A DNA stretch of 35,139 bases from an uncultured Bacteroidia bacterium (lineage in GTDB: Bacteria; Bacteroidota; Bacteroidia; Bacteroidales; F082): contig CACXIM010000007.1 of assembly GCA_902767725.1 (NCBI GenBank), forward strand, positions 1 through 35,139, in the 5' to 3' direction. This document shows, in pieces, positions 1 to 7,482 of the stretch. A program made the position numbers and the translations under genes. How positions within the stretch are numbered: position 1 is the first letter of the stretch; every line of letters begins with the position of its first letter. The notes beneath the pieces are model-generated. The model had not been told where the DNA came from. It searched no databases and was given only the letters and a program-made list of their open reading frames with translations.

Positions 1-135
1 CTTAGCAGCCTCGAATTCGGGGTGCTTGTTGTATTCTTCTTCGATGGTTTCCAGGACTTCGCGAACGGCCTGTAAGTACTCATTTTCGCCCGGATGCTTA
101 GCTTCCAGAGCGGTCATAATTTCATTGACTTTCAT
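1..135 (-). CDS. gdhA: NADP-type glutamate dehydrogenase, N-terminal fragment (cut by window edge)
   Basis: Reading leftward from an ATG at 135, 45 codons stay open to the window edge. The peptide begins MKVNEIMTALEAKHPGENEY and continues with an EVLETIEEEYNKHPEFEAA-like stretch. This is the opening helix of the hexameric NADP-dependent glutamate dehydrogenases of Bacteroidales, which interconvert 2-oxoglutarate plus ammonia and glutamate in the cytoplasm. The catalytic and Rossmann domains lie outside the window. A good promoter sits about 64 bases upstream of the ATG, so the gene is probably transcribed on its own rather than from the lipoprotein gene before it. Identification rests on 45 residues recognised by eye. 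Confidence 0.85.
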   Translation of the reverse strand, partial: MKVNEIMTALEAKHPGENEYLQAVREVLETIEEEYNKHPEFEAAK

Positions 136-198
136 TTGTTTGACTTTAATTAAAGGTTTATTGTGTTTGTTTGAAAGTTTCTGCTTATCTAAAGCGTT

Positions 199-233
199 GC
201 AAAGTTAGGGTTTTTATTTGAACAATTTTCAAA
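199..233 (-). promoter_or_regulatory. Bacteroidota-type promoter of gdhA
   Basis: On the minus strand a TTTG box (230-233) is followed after 22 bases by TAACTTTG, with C next (199-207). This matches the TAnnTTTG -7 element and the TTTG -33 element of the Bacteroidota primary sigma factor; the spacer is one or two bases longer than usual. The start would lie about 57 bases before the gdhA ATG. Confidence 0.65.
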
Positions 234-261
234 TTATTCAAAATATTTTCATTTTCCTTGC

Positions 262-930
262 TTATTCACCATTGTCTTGAGGATTATCGTCAGTCGAAAC
301 CACTTTACCATTCTCGTACTCAACAATTTTTGTTATACTGCCCATAGAGTTGTAATAGACTTCCCTGCCATGCTTCACATTGTCGACATACGACACTTCA
401 AGACATTTATATCCTGATTCATCATAGCCCACCTGCTTGCCAGAGCCCATTTTGTATTCGGCCTTGCTGGCCAAGGCACCACTAGGATAGAAGATGAACC
501 ACGGACCATCCATCATGTCGTCGACATATTGCCCTTCCTGAAAGACCTGACCTTCCTCATACCATTTCTTAGATTCACCATTGAGCTTGCCTTTGACATA
601 ATGGCTCTCCGAAGCCAAATTCCCTTTAGGCGAATACGTGCGGCAGATGCTGTCGCGCAGGCCATGCTTGTACCAGCATTCCATCTCAAGCACACCGTAT
701 TTACTGAAACGTTGATAGCGGCCTTCGAGCGTGTCGTTTTTGTAGAATGCCCTCGTCATCACCCTACCCTGTTCCGTGTACCAAACACTTTCGCCATTCA
801 ATTTGTTGCCGTCATAGTGCAGTTCCGACTTCAACTTGCCGTTCTCCCAATAGTCTTTCTGTACGCAATCATCGCAAGCGCAGAGAGACAATACAAAAGA
901 AAGAAAAAGTAAGCAAAAAGGCTTAGTCAT
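262..930 (-). CDS. YwqK-like (MORN_2 repeat) lipoprotein
   Basis: A 222-residue protein starting MTKPFCLLFLSF. A short hydrophobic signal ends in L-C-A-C, so Cys19 is the probable lipidation site; Asp-Asp follows it. The rest is a run of roughly 20-25-residue beta-hairpin repeats of the type G-x-L-x(n)-Y-x-G-x-L-N/D-G (for example around YDGNKLNGESVWY and YVKGKLNGESKKWY). These are the MORN_2 repeats of the family often labelled YwqK antitoxin. No toxin gene lies next to it, so I would not call it an antitoxin. The start chosen at 930 overlaps the last eight bases of the LysM protein gene, which implies translational coupling; a longer frame to 1038 lies wholly inside that gene and lacks a signal at its N-terminus. 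The role is unknown, probably at the cell envelope. Confidence 0.8.
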   Translation of the reverse strand: MTKPFCLLFLSFVLSLCACDDCVQKDYWENGKLKSELHYDGNKLNGESVWYTEQGRVMTRAFYKNDTLEGRYQRFSKYGVLEMECWYKHGLRDSICRTYSPKGNLASESHYVKGKLNGESKKWYEEGQVFQEGQYVDDMMDGPWFIFYPSGALASKAEYKMGSGKQVGYDESGYKCLEVSYVDNVKHGREVYYNSMGSITKIVEYENGKVVSTDDNPQDNGE

Positions 931-3289
931 CAGCTTCGGGTTTCTTGAAAGCATCGATGGGAACAAGCTCAACGTTGTCCTTGTCGTACTGGTAAATGCT
1001 CCAATACAGATTCTCCTTGCCATCGTTGCCAGCCACATTCATGTAGTTCTTGTAGTAGAAACGATAATTGGTGTGCAACATCGAAGCCTGATAGCAATGC
1101 AGACAACTGATAAGGTCATCGGCGCCATATTGCATCAAGGCATTGAGAAAATAACAACCCACATCATAACCTTCAAAAGCGTATTGTTGCGGATCGATGT
1201 CATACTTTTGTCTGAACTGAAGCACAAAACGCTTGGCATCTTCACTGTTATAGTCCACAAAGCAGTCACTAATATAGATAGCGTTCATTTTCAACAAGTT
1301 GTCAACCAAAAGCTTTTCGTGTTTTTGCCAATCGTGAACACAAACCAAGGTGACTGGATAACGCCCGGCAACCTTAGTCAAGGAATTAAGCATTTGGGTG
1401 GCAAACACATTGTCCTCGCCATAAGCGATGATGACGTTGTCGCGCACGCCTGAAAGTTGCGACTTGACTGACCCAATCTGGCTGTAGGGGTAACGTTTCA
1501 CCGTATTGGTAAGCACAACTTCATCGGTTGCTCCACTTTGGAAATCACCTGTAGAATACACCTGTCCCTCTACATCAATAGTCGGCACCAACCGGCTGCC
1601 CATCTGCTGACGTTCGCTTTCGTTGCGAGCAAATTCCAGGAAATCGTCACTCGAAACCCTAACTTCTTCATTGACAGCCATGTTCAAGTGATGCTCCAGT
1701 TGATCCAAGAAAGCTGAATCGGCAGCATTCTCGCGACTGACGATAAACACATTGGCATCGGAGTAACGGTTCTTAACCAAGTTTGAAAGGGTCAGTATCA
1801 AGCCCACTTCTCCTGCTTTTGCCTTGATGACATTAGGACTATCCTCAATCACCGACTTACGGGTAGTCATAGGATTAACCACAGGAATATCGTTGGCTTT
1901 AGCATATTCCTCTACAACTTCAAACGCGTTGCCAAAGAAAGGACCTACAATCAAATCGATATCTTTGTTGTTAATCTTTGCGACGGCATTTTCTGCAGAG
2001 GAAACATTGTCGGTTACATCGATGACGGTCAAATCCAACTTCATCCCTTTTCTCTCCATGGCCTCCGCAGCTATCATAAAGCCTTCATAGAACTGAAGAA
2101 ACGACATGGGCCTCGATTTCTTGGACTTGTTCACTTTGTCCTTCGACGTATCAACGCCTCCAATATCATATAAGTACAGAGGCACCATCAACGCCACATG
2201 ATAGTGCTTGGTGGCATTGGCGGGGTCGGCTACGCAATCGGGGATTTCACCCATTTCAAAGTCGAAATCCAGCACCTCGTGTTCTTGGACTTCTTGAGGC
2301 TCTTCAGTTTCCTCAACCAACTCATCCACTTCACCTTGAGCCTCTTCTTGAGGCATCCAATAGAAATCAGTAATCTGTTGGATTGGAATCAGAACCACTT
2401 GGTTTTCAAATACATGGGAACCTACAGACACATTCATGTTTCTGAATACATTTTCATCCACTTTCCAACGCTTCAACAACGAGGAAACGCGCTCATTGTA
2501 TTCGCAAGAATGCACAATATAGTCGTTTTCGTTGGCAATCTGTGGGATGACGATACGTGTTCCCTCCTTAGGATCCTCAAATGTCATTCTGGGGTTGGCT
2601 TGCTTAAGCGCTGCTACATCGATGCCATATTCCTTGGCGATGTCGTATAGGCTCTCGCCGCGTTGCACGATACGAGCCTTACCATCAAAAAATGCCCTAT
2701 GATTGGATTGTGGAGCCTCAGCAGCAGGCGTCTCCACCTCTTTAGGCAACTCCACAACAGTTTCCGGGTCAGGTTCCGGTTCAGTCTTGACGGGCTCCTC
2801 TACAACAGGCTCTGGCTCGGGCTCAGTTTCGTTTTCCACAATAGGCTCTGGCTCAGGCTCATGTATTACAGGTTGCTCCACAACGGGTTCTGTTTCTGGC
2901 TCTGGTTTCACCACAACAGGCTCTTCTTTAGTTTCGGGTTTCACAGGCTCTGGTTTCGGCTCTGGTACAACTGCCACGGGCTGAGGTTCTTCCTTTTGGG
3001 GTTCTACAGCAGGACGGACAGGGATACCCAACACGTGCCCAACCTTCAAGCCGTCCTTCACCTCTGGATTTAACAATTCTAATTCTTCAATAGACACATT
3101 GTAAACCTTCGACAAGCCATAGAGTGTCTGCCCCTGTTTCACACGGTGCAGATAGTACTCCTTGCCTCCGATCTTGGTTTTCTCAGTCGAACGCTCAACC
3201 ACCTCTTGTGCCATCACATTGCCTGAAAGCAACATTCCAAAAAGGAAAAAGAGGAAGAAAAACAGTTTATTTTTCATTGTCTTACTCAT
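923..3289 (-). CDS. LysM-domain protein with periplasmic-binding-protein-like (PBP1) domain
   Basis: 788 residues. A signal peptide (about 1-28, ending V-M-A-Q) is followed by a LysM domain (about 46-92, VKQGQTLYGLSKVYNVSIEE). Then comes a low-complexity Pro/Glu/Val linker (about 95-195, PEPEPEP runs), a second LysM (about 205-250, VQRGESLYDIAKEYGID) and a weaker third (about 255-305). From about 360 to the end is a type I periplasmic-binding fold like that of branched-chain amino-acid receptors (VALMVPLYL, DLIVGPFFGNAFEVV, PVVNPMTT). It should be exported and held on peptidoglycan through LysM, with the C-terminal lobe binding an unknown ligand. No ABC transporter is adjacent. It follows guaA by 8 bases (or 20 if the alternative start MKNKLFFF at 3277 is used, which gives a cleaner signal peptide) and overlaps the lipoprotein gene, so the three form one unit. 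Confidence 0.85.
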   Translation of the reverse strand: MSKTMKNKLFFFLFFLFGMLLSGNVMAQEVVERSTEKTKIGGKEYYLHRVKQGQTLYGLSKVYNVSIEELELLNPEVKDGLKVGHVLGIPVRPAVEPQKEEPQPVAVVPEPKPEPVKPETKEEPVVVKPEPETEPVVEQPVIHEPEPEPIVENETEPEPEPVVEEPVKTEPEPDPETVVELPKEVETPAAEAPQSNHRAFFDGKARIVQRGESLYDIAKEYGIDVAALKQANPRMTFEDPKEGTRIVIPQIANENDYIVHSCEYNERVSSLLKRWKVDENVFRNMNVSVGSHVFENQVVLIPIQQITDFYWMPQEEAQGEVDELVEETEEPQEVQEHEVLDFDFEMGEIPDCVADPANATKHYHVALMVPLYLYDIGGVDTSKDKVNKSKKSRPMSFLQFYEGFMIAAEAMERKGMKLDLTVIDVTDNVSSAENAVAKINNKDIDLIVGPFFGNAFEVVEEYAKANDIPVVNPMTTRKSVIEDSPNVIKAKAGEVGLILTLSNLVKNRYSDANVFIVSRENAADSAFLDQLEHHLNMAVNEEVRVSSDDFLEFARNESERQQMGSRLVPTIDVEGQVYSTGDFQSGATDEVVLTNTVKRYPYSQIGSVKSQLSGVRDNVIIAYGEDNVFATQMLNSLTKVAGRYPVTLVCVHDWQKHEKLLVDNLLKMNAIYISDCFVDYNSEDAKRFVLQFRQKYDIDPQQYAFEGYDVGCYFLNALMQYGADDLISCLHCYQASMLHTNYRFYYKNYMNVAGNDGKENLYWSIYQYDKDNVELVPIDAFKKPEADD

Positions 3290-3297
3290 TTACAAGA

Positions 3298-4872
3298 TTA
3301 TTCCCATTCGATGGTCGCCGGAGGCTTCGACGAAATGTCGTAGCACACGCGGTTGACACCTTTCACCTTATTAATAATGTCATTCGACACCTTGGCCATG
3401 AACTCGTATGGCAGATGTACCCAGTCGGCGGTCATGCCATCGGTGGAAATCACCGCACGAAGGGCAATAGTGTATTCATAGCTCCGTTCGTCGCCCATCA
3501 CGCCCACCGATTTCACGGGAAGGAGAATAGTACCCGCTTGCCAGATGCTGTCATACAGGTTGTCGGCCATCTCATTTGGATACGAGGCACTCGGCAGTTC
3601 GCATGGCCAGCTTCGCAGTCCCTTGATAAAGATGTCATCAGCCTCGCGCAAGATGCGAAGCTTCTCTTCGGTAACCTCGCCCAAAATACGGATGCCAAGG
3701 CTCGGTCCCGGGAAAGGATGGCGGCCGATGAGTTCGCGCTTGATGCCCAAGGCGCGGCCCACGCGGCGCACCTCGTCCTTGAAAAGCGAACGCAACGGCT
3801 CAACAATCTTCAGGTTCATCTTTTCGGGCAGACCACCTACGTTGTGGTGCGACTTGATCTTGCAACTAGGCCCATTGACACTCACACTCTCGATGACATC
3901 GGGATAGATGGTACCTTGCGCCAACCAGCGGGCGCCTTCAATCTTTTGCGCCTCAGCGTCAAACACATCGATAAACGTGGATCCGATGGCCTTGCGTTTG
4001 GCCTCAGGATCGGTCACGCCCGCCAGTTTTTTCAGGAACAGCGGTCCTGAATGTACGCCTATGACATTGAGCCCCATCTCTTTATAAGAGTCAAGCACAT
4101 CATCAAACTCATTCTTGCGCAATAGACCGTTATCCACAAAGATACAAGTGAGGTTATTGCCGATTGCCTTGTTGAGCAGCACGGCTGCCACGGTGCTGTC
4201 GACGCCACCCGAAAGGCCAAGGATGACCTTGTCGTCGCCCAGCAGCTGTTTCAGGCTTGCCACCGTATTATCGATGAAGGAATCTGGTGTCCAGTCGCCT
4301 TTGCAGCCACAAACGCCAAGGGCAAAATTGGCCAACATCTGTGGGCCTTCCTTGGTATGGAACACCTCGGGGTGGAACTGCACCGCGTAGGTCTCCTCGC
4401 CTTCAATCTTATAAGCGGCATTCTCCACATCGTCGGTCGAAGCGATGATACGAGCGCCCGTAGGCAGCTTGGCGATGGTGTCGCCATGACTCATCCACAC
4501 TTGTGAAGTCTTGCTCACCCCCTTAAACATTGGCGAAGCCTCGTCGACCACCGTCAACATGGCGCGGCCATATTCGCGGGCGATGCTGCCATTGACCTCA
4601 CCACCGAAATGCTGAGCGATGAACTGGGCGCCATAGCAGATGCCAAGCAACGGGAGCTTGCCTTTGATATTCGACAAGTCGGCAATGGGTGCCTTCTCAT
4701 CGCGCACCGAGAACGGGCTGCCGCTGAGAATCACGCCTTTGACATTGGAGCCGATGGTAGGTATTTTATTAAAGGGATGGATTTCGCAATAGACGTTCAA
4801 CTCGCGCAGTCGGCGTCCAATCAATTGGGTCACCTGCGAGCCAAAGTCAAGAATGAGAATCATTTCTTGCAT
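3298..4872 (-). CDS. guaA: GMP synthase (glutamine-hydrolysing)
   Basis: 524 residues counted from [13 protein letters not shown], the usual Bacteroidales start; the frame is open upstream but that part is unlike the family. GuaA converts XMP, ATP and glutamine to GMP. The class I amidotransferase domain (1-190) shows the nucleophile Cys79 in GICYGAQ and the His167/Glu169 pair in QFHPEV. The ATP-pyrophosphatase domain follows with the PP-loop SGGVDS at 221-226. The C-terminal dimerisation domain ends in [13 protein letters not shown], the canonical terminus, so the gene is complete. A TAnnTTTG box lies 16 bases before the ATG, implying a very short leader. It heads the unit that continues into the LysM protein and the YwqK-like lipoprotein, and is divergent from prsW. 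Confidence 0.97.
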   Translation of the reverse strand: MQEMILILDFGSQVTQLIGRRLRELNVYCEIHPFNKIPTIGSNVKGVILSGSPFSVRDEKAPIADLSNIKGKLPLLGICYGAQFIAQHFGGEVNGSIAREYGRAMLTVVDEASPMFKGVSKTSQVWMSHGDTIAKLPTGARIIASTDDVENAAYKIEGEETYAVQFHPEVFHTKEGPQMLANFALGVCGCKGDWTPDSFIDNTVASLKQLLGDDKVILGLSGGVDSTVAAVLLNKAIGNNLTCIFVDNGLLRKNEFDDVLDSYKEMGLNVIGVHSGPLFLKKLAGVTDPEAKRKAIGSTFIDVFDAEAQKIEGARWLAQGTIYPDVIESVSVNGPSCKIKSHHNVGGLPEKMNLKIVEPLRSLFKDEVRRVGRALGIKRELIGRHPFPGPSLGIRILGEVTEEKLRILREADDIFIKGLRSWPCELPSASYPNEMADNLYDSIWQAGTILLPVKSVGVMGDERSYEYTIALRAVISTDGMTADWVHLPYEFMAKVSNDIINKVKGVNRVCYDISSKPPATIEWE

Positions 4873-4888
4873 ACACAAAAATTTTGTG

Positions 4889-4896
4889 CAAAAATA
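4889..4896 (-). promoter_or_regulatory. -7 box of guaA
   Basis: The minus strand reads TATTTTTG, an exact TAnnTTTG, 16 bases before the guaA ATG at 4872. No good TTTG -33 box is visible. It lies 23 bases from the oppositely directed prsW -7 box, so the two promoters overlap and may compete. Confidence 0.6.
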
Positions 4897-4919
4897 GGAC
4901 TTTTTCACGGATAAAACCG

Positions 4920-4927
4920 TATTTTTG
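4920..4927 (+). promoter_or_regulatory. -7 box of prsW
   Basis: TATTTTTG, an exact TAnnTTTG, 18 bases before the ATG at 4946. No -33 TTTG at the right spacing is seen. Back-to-back with the guaA box at 4889-4896. Confidence 0.55.
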
Positions 4928-4945
4928 CAGAAAAGTAAAACTATT

Positions 4946-5719
4946 ATGGTCATTAATTTACTGCTTTACCACGTACTACTGTTCCTCTCCGTGCTTCCTG
5001 CTGCACTACTGATCATATTCATTTATCGTCAGGACAAATATCAAAAAGAGCCATTCAAATCGCTGTGTAAGGCCTTCTTCGGTGGCATGCTGGCCGTCGT
5101 GTTCACCATCGTCACCGTCAGAATCATCGACTACACCATAGGACTCATCCCCTATCTCAACCAGACCGTTTTCTATGACTCGTTCATCACTGCAGGCATC
5201 CCCGAAGAACTTTGCAAATTCTTGATTTTCATGATATTCATTTGGAACGACAAGAACTTTGACGAGTATTTCGACGGCATTGTATATGCTTCCTTTATCA
5301 GTTTAGGCTTTGCCACCGTCGAAAACATCATGTACGTCATGCCTGGCGGCATTGGCACGGGTATCGTACGCGCTTTGATCTCCGTTCCTGGACATTTCCT
5401 CTTTGGCGTCATCTTAGGATATTTCCTCTCCATGGCCAAGTTCAACAGCGACAAGAAAGGACGTTACATCATCATCGGCTTGCTCATCGCCATGGCCGCA
5501 CACGGCTTGTTTGACTGGCTGCTCATGTTCAGCGACAGGATTGGGGGCGCACTAAGCTCTTTCATCTATACGTTCTTCATCGCAGGCGACGTCATGCTAT
5601 GGCGCCTAGGCATCCGACTCATCAAGAAGCATCAAAACAACTCGCTTATTCAGGCACAGGAAATCGCAACAGAAAACGAATACGACCGAATCGACTGGAA
5701 CGCGGGTGAGAAGCAATAA
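4946..5719 (+). CDS. prsW: PrsW-family intramembrane protease
   Basis: 257 residues, starting [13 protein letters not shown]; an upstream TTG at 4925 is in frame but overlaps the promoter, so the ATG at 4946 was chosen. About seven or eight hydrophobic segments are visible. The family's active-site motifs are present: Glu87-Glu88-x-x-Lys91 (PEELCK), Glu126 in FATVEN, His150 in VPGH and His186/Asp190 in AAHGLFDW. The first loop [10 protein letters not shown] is also typical. PrsW proteins are glutamic or metallo-type membrane proteases; in Bacillus PrsW cleaves the anti-sigma factor RsiW. No anti-sigma gene is nearby, so the substrate is unknown. It ends 36 bases before ychF. Confidence 0.9.
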   Translation: MVINLLLYHVLLFLSVLPAALLIIFIYRQDKYQKEPFKSLCKAFFGGMLAVVFTIVTVRIIDYTIGLIPYLNQTVFYDSFITAGIPEELCKFLIFMIFIWNDKNFDEYFDGIVYASFISLGFATVENIMYVMPGGIGTGIVRALISVPGHFLFGVILGYFLSMAKFNSDKKGRYIIIGLLIAMAAHGLFDWLLMFSDRIGGALSSFIYTFFIAGDVMLWRLGIRLIKKHQNNSLIQAQEIATENEYDRIDWNAGEKQ

Positions 5720-5724
5720 ATTCG

Positions 5725-5732
5725 TATATTTG
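5725..5732 (+). promoter_or_regulatory. -7 box of ychF-idi
   Basis: TATATTTG, an exact TAnnTTTG followed by C, 23 bases before the ychF ATG at 5756. No clear -33 element. It suggests that ychF and idi can be transcribed apart from prsW. Confidence 0.5.
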
Positions 5733-5755
5733 CAGCAAATTTAAACCTTATCATT

Positions 5756-6826
5756 ATGGCACTCAATTGCGGAATCATCGGTCTTTCAAGCACTGGAAAG
5801 ACCACCATATTCAATTGTATATCAAACACCAAGGCAGAGATTGGCTTTGCCTCAAAGTCGAATATCGGCATGTGCGAGGTGGTGGACGAGCGACTCAAGC
5901 TCATCGACAATATCTCCCACTCGAAGCGCATCGTGCCCGCCACGGTCGAGATCGTCGACCTTCCTGGTTTGAGCAAGGGCGGACAGGGCGTGGGTAACAA
6001 ACTCCTCGCCGAGGTGCAGACCATGGATGCCCTCATCCACGTGCTGCGATGCTTCGACGACCCCAACATCCCTCACAGCGAGGGCAGCATCGACCCTGTG
6101 CGCGACATGGAACTCGTTGATTTTGAACTGCAAGTGCGCGATTTGGATTTAGTCACCCGCAAGCTGGAACGCACCCAAAAAATGCTCAAAAACGGCGAGA
6201 AAGACTTCAAGAAAGCCTTCGATGTACTCAGTGTCTACAAGGAAACCTTGGAGAACTTCGGCAACGCACGCGACGCCAAAGTGGCCGAGGAAGACAAGAA
6301 ATACGTACAGGACATCCAACTGCTGACGGCCAAGCCCATGATTTATGTTTGCAACGTGGACGACGCCTCAGCCACCACAGGCAACAAGTACTCCGATGCC
6401 GTGAAGGCCGCATTGAAGGAAGGTCAGGAAATGCTCGTCATCGCCGGCAAACTGGAGGCCGAAATCGCCGAACTTGACGCCGACGACAGAGCCTTGTTTA
6501 TGGAAGACGCTGGCTTGACCGAACCTGGCGTGAACAAACTCGTCCGTACAGCATATCACACTTTGAATTTGCATTCCTTCTTCACCACGGGTCCCGATGA
6601 GACGAGGGCTTGGACCATCCATGTGGGCGACACCGCTCCCATCGCCGCTGGTGCCATCCACAGCGACCTGCAGCGTGGCTTCATCCGTGCCGAGGTAATG
6701 AGCACCGAGGACTTCCTGAAATACGGCTCGGAGGCCGCAGTGAAGGAAGCTGGCAAGTTCCGCGTGGAGGGCAAGACTTACGTCGTACAAGATGGTGACA
6801 TTCTTAACATAAGATTCAACGTATGA
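5756..6826 (+). CDS. ychF: YchF/Obg-family P-loop NTPase with TGS domain (divergent)
   Basis: 356 residues, close to the family's usual length. The G domain has the P-loop GLSSTGKT (9-16), the G3 motif D68-LPG71 with SKGGQGVGNK after it, and N200-VDD in place of the usual NKxD; YchF proteins have a relaxed base-specificity motif and bind ATP. A helical insert (about 125-185) is followed by the C-terminal TGS domain, with HSDLQRGFIRAEV and GDILNIRFNV typical of YchF. What is odd is the start. Standard YchF reads GLPNVGKST and then a strongly conserved AxxANFPFxTIxPN segment. Here the P-loop is SSTGKTT and the latter segment is replaced by AEIGFASKSNIGM. This may be a second, diverged YchF-like protein rather than the housekeeping copy. 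The stop overlaps the idi start (ATGA). Confidence 0.85.
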   Translation: MALNCGIIGLSSTGKTTIFNCISNTKAEIGFASKSNIGMCEVVDERLKLIDNISHSKRIVPATVEIVDLPGLSKGGQGVGNKLLAEVQTMDALIHVLRCFDDPNIPHSEGSIDPVRDMELVDFELQVRDLDLVTRKLERTQKMLKNGEKDFKKAFDVLSVYKETLENFGNARDAKVAEEDKKYVQDIQLLTAKPMIYVCNVDDASATTGNKYSDAVKAALKEGQEMLVIAGKLEAEIAELDADDRALFMEDAGLTEPGVNKLVRTAYHTLNLHSFFTTGPDETRAWTIHVGDTAPIAAGAIHSDLQRGFIRAEVMSTEDFLKYGSEAAVKEAGKFRVEGKTYVVQDGDILNIRFNV

Positions 6827-7350
6827 TGGAACAAGTCATCCTCGTCGACGAACAGGACAACCCCATCGGCTTGATGGAGAAACAGGCAGCCCATATCGAA
6901 CCTCATCTACATAGGGCTTTCTCTATCTTTTTGTTCAATTCGAAAGGTGAACTGCTCATGCAGCAACGCGCGCTGTCGAAATACCACTCCCCTGGCCTAT
7001 GGACCAATACCTGCTGCAGCCATCCGCGCGCTAGTGAAACGACAGCCGAGGCAGCCTCACGCCGCCTCATGGAAGAGATGGGCATGCGATGCGAAATGCA
7101 CGAAGTCTACACCTTTATATATAAAGCCCCTGTCGGGCAAGGCCTCACCGAACATGAGTTCGACCATGTTTTCATCGGTCAGAGCGATGACATTCCCTGC
7201 ATCAACACTGAAGAAGTCGCCTCATGGAAATACATGACCATAGACGACCTTTCTAAAGACATTGCCTTGTATCCAGAGCATTACACCGAGTGGTTCAAGA
7301 TTACCTTTGAGGAAATGACGCACCACGCCGGGTTGCTTGGTAAAATATAA
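6823..7350 (+). CDS. idi: Isopentenyl-diphosphate delta-isomerase, type I
   Basis: 175 residues (174 if the second of two adjacent ATGs, at 6826, is used). A Nudix-fold protein that interconverts isopentenyl and dimethylallyl diphosphate. The signature W-TNTCCSHP is present, and the catalytic cysteine aligns with the second Cys (about residue 65, in CSHP). The Nudix-like helix REASRRLMEEMG and the metal/catalytic glutamates in EHEFDHVF are also seen, with N-terminal HLHRAFSIFLFN. The ATG overlaps the ychF stop as ATGA, so expression is coupled. Complete by comparison with family length (about 170-180). Confidence 0.95.
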   Translation: MMEQVILVDEQDNPIGLMEKQAAHIEPHLHRAFSIFLFNSKGELLMQQRALSKYHSPGLWTNTCCSHPRASETTAEAASRRLMEEMGMRCEMHEVYTFIYKAPVGQGLTEHEFDHVFIGQSDDIPCINTEEVASWKYMTIDDLSKDIALYPEHYTEWFKITFEEMTHHAGLLGKI

Positions 7351-7353
7351 GAT

Positions 7354-7390
7354 TGATTGAGGTGACTACCCCATCAACCTTTATTTTTTT
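7354..7390 (+). terminator. Possible terminator after idi
   Basis: An imperfect hairpin (TTGAGGT pairing with ACC...TCAA across a short loop, with bulges) is followed by a T-rich run TTTATTTTTTT. It lies four bases after the idi stop and upstream of the porin promoter. The stem is weak, so this is tentative. Confidence 0.35.
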
Positions 7391-7400
7391 GCGAAAAATA

Positions 7401-7420
7401 ATAGTAAGTATATTTACTAT
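7401..7420. promoter_or_regulatory. 20-bp near-perfect palindrome, candidate operator of the porin gene
   Basis: The sequence is ATAGTAA, six bases, then TTACTAT; nine of ten base pairs are symmetric. The right half-site TTTACTAT recurs at 7429-7436, reaching into the -7 box. Its position just upstream of and across the expected -33 region fits a transcription-factor site. Confidence 0.4.
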
Positions 7421-7432
7421 AAGTATTTTTAC

Positions 7433-7440
7433 TATTTTTG
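7433..7440 (+). promoter_or_regulatory. -7 box of the porin gene
   Basis: TATTTTTG (TAnnTTTG), followed by CC, 42 bases before the ATG at 7483. The expected -33 region is occupied by the palindrome at 7401-7420. Confidence 0.5.
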
Positions 7441-7482
7441 CCGCGCAAAAGAAAATTGAAAACGTTTAATTATTTAACTACT

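Noticed and set aside
262-930. Calling the YwqK-like gene an antitoxin of a toxin-antitoxin pair
   Set aside because: It has a lipoprotein signal and MORN_2 repeats and no toxin-like neighbour; it is coupled to an envelope protein instead.
2703-2984. Plus-strand open frame coding a Ser/Gly/Thr-rich peptide
   Set aside because: It is the complement of the Pro/Glu repeat codons in the LysM protein linker, which explains its composition and lack of stops.
3124-4050. A 308-codon open frame on the plus strand opposite guaA
   Set aside because: It is the antisense shadow of guaA and the LysM gene start; the protein has no recognisable domain and guaA is unambiguous.
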